A stretch of 64,000 nucleotides of DNA, taken from positions 496,001 to 560,000 of the forward strand of contig CADCXD010000009.1 of NCBI GenBank assembly GCA_902806575.1, given 5' to 3'. This document shows positions 59,145-64,000 of the stretch, piece after piece (the first letter of the stretch is position 1; each line of letters begins with the position of its first letter). Position numbers and translations under genes: made by a program. The stretch comes from Jackrogersella multiformis. Taxonomy: Eukaryota > Ascomycota > Sordariomycetes > Xylariales > Hypoxylaceae. Below the pieces are notes generated by a model. The model made no database searches. It was not told where the DNA came from and saw only the letters and a list, made by a program, of their open reading frames with translations.

Positions 59145-62100
59145 ATGGACGTCTTCCGCGTGCGGCTGAATTGCATAGACCATTACCAAGCTGTCCCTAC
59201 GAGATATGACCCTCAACTTCGCAATGGCATTCACCCGTCCCAGTTGGGTAAAGAGCCTAAGCTTCCAGTCATCAGGGTTTTTGGATCAACAGAAACTGGC
59301 CAGAAGGTATGCGCTCATATTCATGGCGCGTTCCCCTATTTGTATATCGAATATGATGGGAGTTTGCTCCCCGATGATGGTAAAGCCCATATGAATCTTG
59401 CATATCTAGTTATTTATGGTACTGACTCGAATCTTAGTGGGTGCTTACATATACCGGCTTCATCTCTCTATTGATCACGCCTTGGCTGTGAGCTACCGTC
59501 GTAATGCTTACGATGGTAAAAGTAAATATGTCGCCAGAATCACCCTTGTCAAGGGGATACCGTTCTACGGATATTACGTTGGCTATCGCTTCTATCTCAA
59601 GATTTACATGCTCAACCCTATGGTTATGACCCGACTTGCCGAGTTACTCCAGCAGGGTGTTATTATGAAGCGGAAATTTCAACCCCACGAGGTACATCTG
59701 CAATACTTATTGCAGTTCATGACTGATTACAACCTTTACGGGTGCGGATATATCGAAACCCAGAAGGTCTGTTTCAGAGCTCCAGTACCTAAATATGAAG
59801 ACGACATAGAACTACCTCATCTATGGCATAGTCAGTCAGTATCGAGAACTTTCGTCACCGATGACGCAGATCTTCCCCGTGCTAGTCACTGTTCTATTGA
59901 GGTAGATATATGCGTTCAAGATATCATGAATCGCCATGAAATCAAGGAGAGACAGCTCCATCACAATTTCGTCGAGAGAAAGAACCCCTTACCCTCTGAT
60001 ATGAAGCTGGTTCACAGTATGGCTGGGCTGTGGAAAGACGAGACGAAACGTCGCAAAAGAAGGATGCTTGGTCGAACGCCAGGAAGCAGCCCGTTTCCTC
60101 CGGAAGCTCTGGTGTCAATGTCTGCGAATCCACGTGATTCGCAACCTCCTGAATGGATACACGAGGACGAGTACAGGGATCAGATTCAAGCGTTGATACA
60201 GCAGGAGCACGACCAAAATGATGAGAGCAAAGTTACGTTCGACTCGTTCGCGCAGAAAACACCGCTAGAATCAAGTGTCAATACCATTTTGCAATCGGTC
60301 GAGGACCTCTATCCTCAAAACTTGAAGTCAGCTCTCGGCAATGCAAGCCAACATCCCGAAGACGATGAAAACCCCACCAACAGCATTTTAGTGGACGATG
60401 ATCTTATCCGGGGCATTGGACTGGAGAATGATGGGATATTCCCAGATGACTCAGACGAGCAAATAGCCGCCGATCTAGACTTGCTAAAGAAAAACGAGGC
60501 TCCTGATATCAAGGAACCAAACAACGGTAGCTCGATAAGAGCAGGCGAATTACTAGATAAAGGCAACAAGAAGAACGATGGCAGTGTGAATCATCTGCCC
60601 ATACACAAATCGCCAGATTTAAGTATAGGTTCGGGAAAAGAGAACCACCCAGAATTACTAATCAATGGGGTGTATGTTAGCTGTTTACGTCTGGCGCAAC
60701 AACCGCACATACCAGTTTCGGAAGCTCTGCTAGATGCTGCAAGGGAGCAAGGACTAGTGAGCAAAGCTCCTCAAGATTTACAACAGATTCAACCAACGCG
60801 AGCCTTGAAACGTCCAGCCTCCCTGCCCTTAGGAGAACATGAACCAAAGCGCCGTCGTGTAGGATTCCTTTCCGCCCTGGATGATAACGAGGGAATCGCT
60901 ATTGGGAAGAAGTCAACAAAGGCTTCTGGGAAGTTAGACGGCCAAGAGACGCGAATCAAATCCTCACAGACGCAATCGAAATCGAAGAATGTCGCTAAAG
61001 GATCTGTCAACCAAACCCTTAAATTCCCAGTTGTCAAAAACCCTAATGACCCAAGCACGAGGTTACGACTAAGCCAGCAAACAATTTCTCAGAAAAGTGA
61101 AGGCAGTGACTCCGTGAAGCATGTTACATTCAGTTTATGGAGCTCTGCAGAAGATACTAGCCGGGATTCAGTTTTGCATGCAGGAAAACTAGAGCGTGAC
61201 AGTTCTGCGTCGAATAGCATGGAAGAAAAGGAACTTAGGACACCTCTCGATATTGGATGTATTCCTCGGCCTCAGGCGCGCTTCTTTATCTTCGACCAAC
61301 CTCCGCCATCAGTGGAGGAGGTCCTGTCGACTCTGGATATCCTAGGACTCCCTGACGTCATATATCAAGATGCATTCTACAGCATCGAGAAAGACGTACC
61401 CCAGAGAGTCCGGGAATATGCCGGCCAGGAGTTTCGCCTTGAAGGCAATACTCTCCCCTACCTTCCAGACTTCGACCCGACAGGGGAATCCCCAGCTAAC
61501 TATGGTATCAAGTCTGATCTGTCCTATGATGCCGATAGAGACGAGCGGGCCTATAAGAAGCTACGTCAGGAATGTTCACTGAAGAGTTGGGAGATTGCGG
61601 AACCTCCGCCTAGTTTCGACGAAGTGCAAAACTGGTGGATAAAAACTCGGGTTGAAACAAGCGACTCGCGAGAGCCCGTAATGAGGATTAATGACCCGGA
61701 GCTCAAACCATATATGTCCCAGATTGACGGGCACACCCCAAGGAACAAACACGGGTTTAAATATTCTCAGAAGAAGAAGTCAACAAGCGTCCAGCATGAA
61801 GCGCAGTACATGAGTACGATGAGCTTGGAAATACATGTCAATACCAGGGGCAAGCTTTTCCCAAATCCAGAAGAGGATGAGATCCAGTGCATTTTCTGGT
61901 GTTCTAAGTCGGATGAGAACTTCGCCACTGGCGATAATGCGTCATTATCAGTACATTCTGGTATCGTTGTTCTCTCCAAAGACGGATCTTTGGCACGAAG
62001 ATTGCAGAGGGAATGTCCGATCCGGGCTGAGATCATCGAAGAAGTATCAGAACTCGACCTGATGGTGAGGATGGTCGAAATCGTAAGGACACATGACCCA

Positions 62101-64000
62101 GATATTCTCACCGGATACGAGGTTCATGGAAGTTCATGGGGGTACCTGATCGAGCGAGCAAGATTCAAATATGACTATAATCTATGTGATGAGTTCTCGC
62201 GGATGAAGAGCCAATCGTTTGGACGTTTCGGGAAAGAAGCTGATCGGTGGGGATTCAACACTACTTCGACAATCCGAGTCACTGGAAGACACATGATCAA
62301 TATCTGGCGAGCTATGCGATCAGAGCTCAATCTACTGCAATACACGATGGAAAATGTCGTATGGCATTTATTACATCGTCGAGTCCCACACTATCCCTGG
62401 CATACCTTGACAGAATGGTATGTTGGGGGTAAGCATCGAGACTTGAGCAAGCTTCTTCGATACTACTTGAGCCGTACGAAACTCGATATTGAGATCTTAG
62501 AAGCGAATGAGCTCATCCCGCGAACGAGCGAACAAGCACGGCTTTTAGGCGTGGACTTCTTTTCTGTCTTCTCCCGCGGATCTCAGTTCAAAGTCGAATC
62601 AATCATGTTCAGGATTGCGAAGCCGGAGAACTTTGTCATAGTCTCGCCTGATAGGAAACAAGTTGGAAGCCAGAATGCGCTCGAATGTCTTCCTCTCGTT
62701 ATGGAACCTCGAAGCGCATTCTACAACAGCCCTTTGATAGTCCTCGACTTCCAGAGCTTGTACCCTAGCGTCATGATTGCCTACAATTACTGCTATTCAA
62801 CATTTCTCGGTCGCATCGTCAATTGGCGAGGCACGAGCAAGATGGGCTTCGCGGATTATCAACGGCAACAGGGACTCTTGGAGCTTCTCAAAGACTACAT
62901 CAACATAGCCCCTAACGGCATGATGTACTGCAAGGCAGAGATACGGAAGTCATTACTAGCAAAGATGTTAACGGAGATTCTGGAAACACGAGTGATGGTG
63001 AAGAGCGGAATGAAGCAAGATAAAGACGATAAGACATTGCAGCAGCTCCTCAACAACAGACAACTCGCTTTGAAACTCCTCGCAAACGTCACATACGGAT
63101 ACACGTCGGCGTCATTCTCAGGCCGCATGCCCTGCTCCGAAATAGCGGACAGCATTGTGCAAACTGGGCGCGAAACTCTTGAGAGAGCGATAGCCTTGAT
63201 CCATTCCGTGGAGAAATGGAAAGCAGAAGTCGTCTACGGCGATACTGACAGTTTGTTCATCTATCTGCCGGGCAGGACTAAAGACCAAGCGTTCGATATC
63301 GGCAACGAGATTTCCAAAGCGATAACTGACATGAATCCTCGGCCGATCAAACTCAAATTCGAGAAGGTATACCACCCGTGCGTACTACTTGCGAAGAAGC
63401 GCTACGTCGGCTATAAGTACGAGAGCAAGGACCAAATCAAGCCCGAATTCGACGCCAAGGGTATCGAGACGGTCAGGAGAGACGGAACGCCCGCCGAACA
63501 GATGATAGAGGAGAAGGCACTCAAGATCCTCTTCGAGACGGCGGACCTCAGCCAAGTCAAATCGTATTTCCAGAAGCAGTGCGAGAAGATCATGCGCGGG
63601 GCCGTGTCGATACAAGACTTCTGCTTCGCACGAGAAGTCAAGCTGGGAACCTACAGCGACCGAGGACCGCCGCCGCCGGGGGCCCTGATAAGCACGAAGA
63701 AGATGCTCGAGGACGCGCGGGCAGAGCCGCAGTACGGCGAGCGCGTGCCGTACGTGGTGGTGGCGGGGGCGCCCGGGGCGCGGCTCGTCGACCGGTGCGT
63801 GGCGCCGGAGGAGCTGCTGGGGGCCCCGCACCTGCGGCTCGACGCCGAGTACTACATCGCGAAGAACCTGATCCCGCCGCTCGAGCGCATCTTCAACCTG
63901 GTCGGCGCCAACGTGCGCCAGTGGTACGACGAGACGCCCAAGGTGCAGCGCATCCACCGCGTCGCCGGCGCCGGCGCCGGCCGCAGGATCCTCGAGTCCT
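59145..64000 (+). CDS. REV3: DNA polymerase zeta catalytic subunit REV3, 3' end missing
   Basis: Two exons, 59145-59379 and 59438 onward, open to the right edge; 1,599 residues are in the window. Pol zeta extends past DNA lesions in error-prone translesion synthesis. The start MDVFRVRLNCIDHYQAVPT and HIHGAFPYLYIEYDG are family-typical; intron 1 (GTAAAG donor, TTAG acceptor) restores GAYIYRLHLSIDHALAVSY. A long variable region with EPKRRRVGFL precedes the polymerase. The exonuclease-like region reads SLEIHVNTRGKLFPNPEEDE and lacks the DxE pair, as in other REV3 proteins. Polymerase motifs: DFQSLYPS (A, D1182), LLANVTYGYTSASFSGR (B), YGDTDS (C, D1347/D1349) and KKRYVGYKY. The C-terminal cysteine motifs (zinc and iron-sulfur, binding Pol31/Pol32) lie beyond the window. 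The last 350 bases are much more GC-rich than the rest. Confidence 0.95.

Overview
The window looks like a nuclear scaffold from a filamentous ascomycete (Pezizomycotina). The proteins read most like those of Sordariomycetes, but I cannot fix the order from sequence alone. Evidence: compact genes with short introns (about 50-130 bases, donors mostly GTATGT/GTAAGT/GTACGT, CTAAC-type branch points); a filamentous-fungus-type septin, a palI/RIM9 homologue, a fungal NACHT NLR, and fungal forms of TRM44, TYW3, MIC19 and gamma-COP; and long AT-richer intergenic DNA with microsatellites and a recurrent TACCTAGGTA-type palindrome.

Layout. 0-8.2 kb is accessory-like: the 5' end of a secreted GH43-type glycosidase (minus, runs off the left edge), two abutting broken genes (an internally deleted MFS transporter and the 3' part of an arylsulfotransferase-like gene), a P-loop sulfotransferase-like protein and a single-domain CYP505/CYP540-like P450 with an unusual I-helix. 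9.2-21.7 kb is housekeeping: MIC19, TYW3, eIF1/SUI1, TRM44, SEC21 and the choline/ethanolamine phosphotransferase. 21.7-50 kb is gene-sparse: a YAP-type bZIP factor, a disordered protein of unknown function, an AspE-like septin, an ABC1/ADCK1-type mitochondrial kinase-like protein and palI, separated by 2.5-4 kb spacers. 50-54 kb holds eL21 and uS4 as a divergent ribosomal-protein pair, then splicing factor SLU7. 55.5-58.7 kb is a NACHT-type NLR. From 59.1 kb to the right edge is REV3, the catalytic subunit of DNA polymerase zeta, cut by the window end.

Most genes act in unrelated core processes: translation (eIF1, eL21, uS4), tRNA modification (TYW3, TRM44), membrane traffic and lipids (SEC21, EPT1), mitochondria (MIC19, ADCK1-like), splicing (SLU7), translesion synthesis (REV3). 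The clearest shared regulation is the 406-base promoter between eL21 and uS4. No CRISPR array, rRNA, convincing tRNA or intact transposon was seen. Exon structures were assembled by eye from splice signals and reading frame. Two junctions (ADCK1-like intron 2 and the NLR intron) do not resolve with canonical splice sites.
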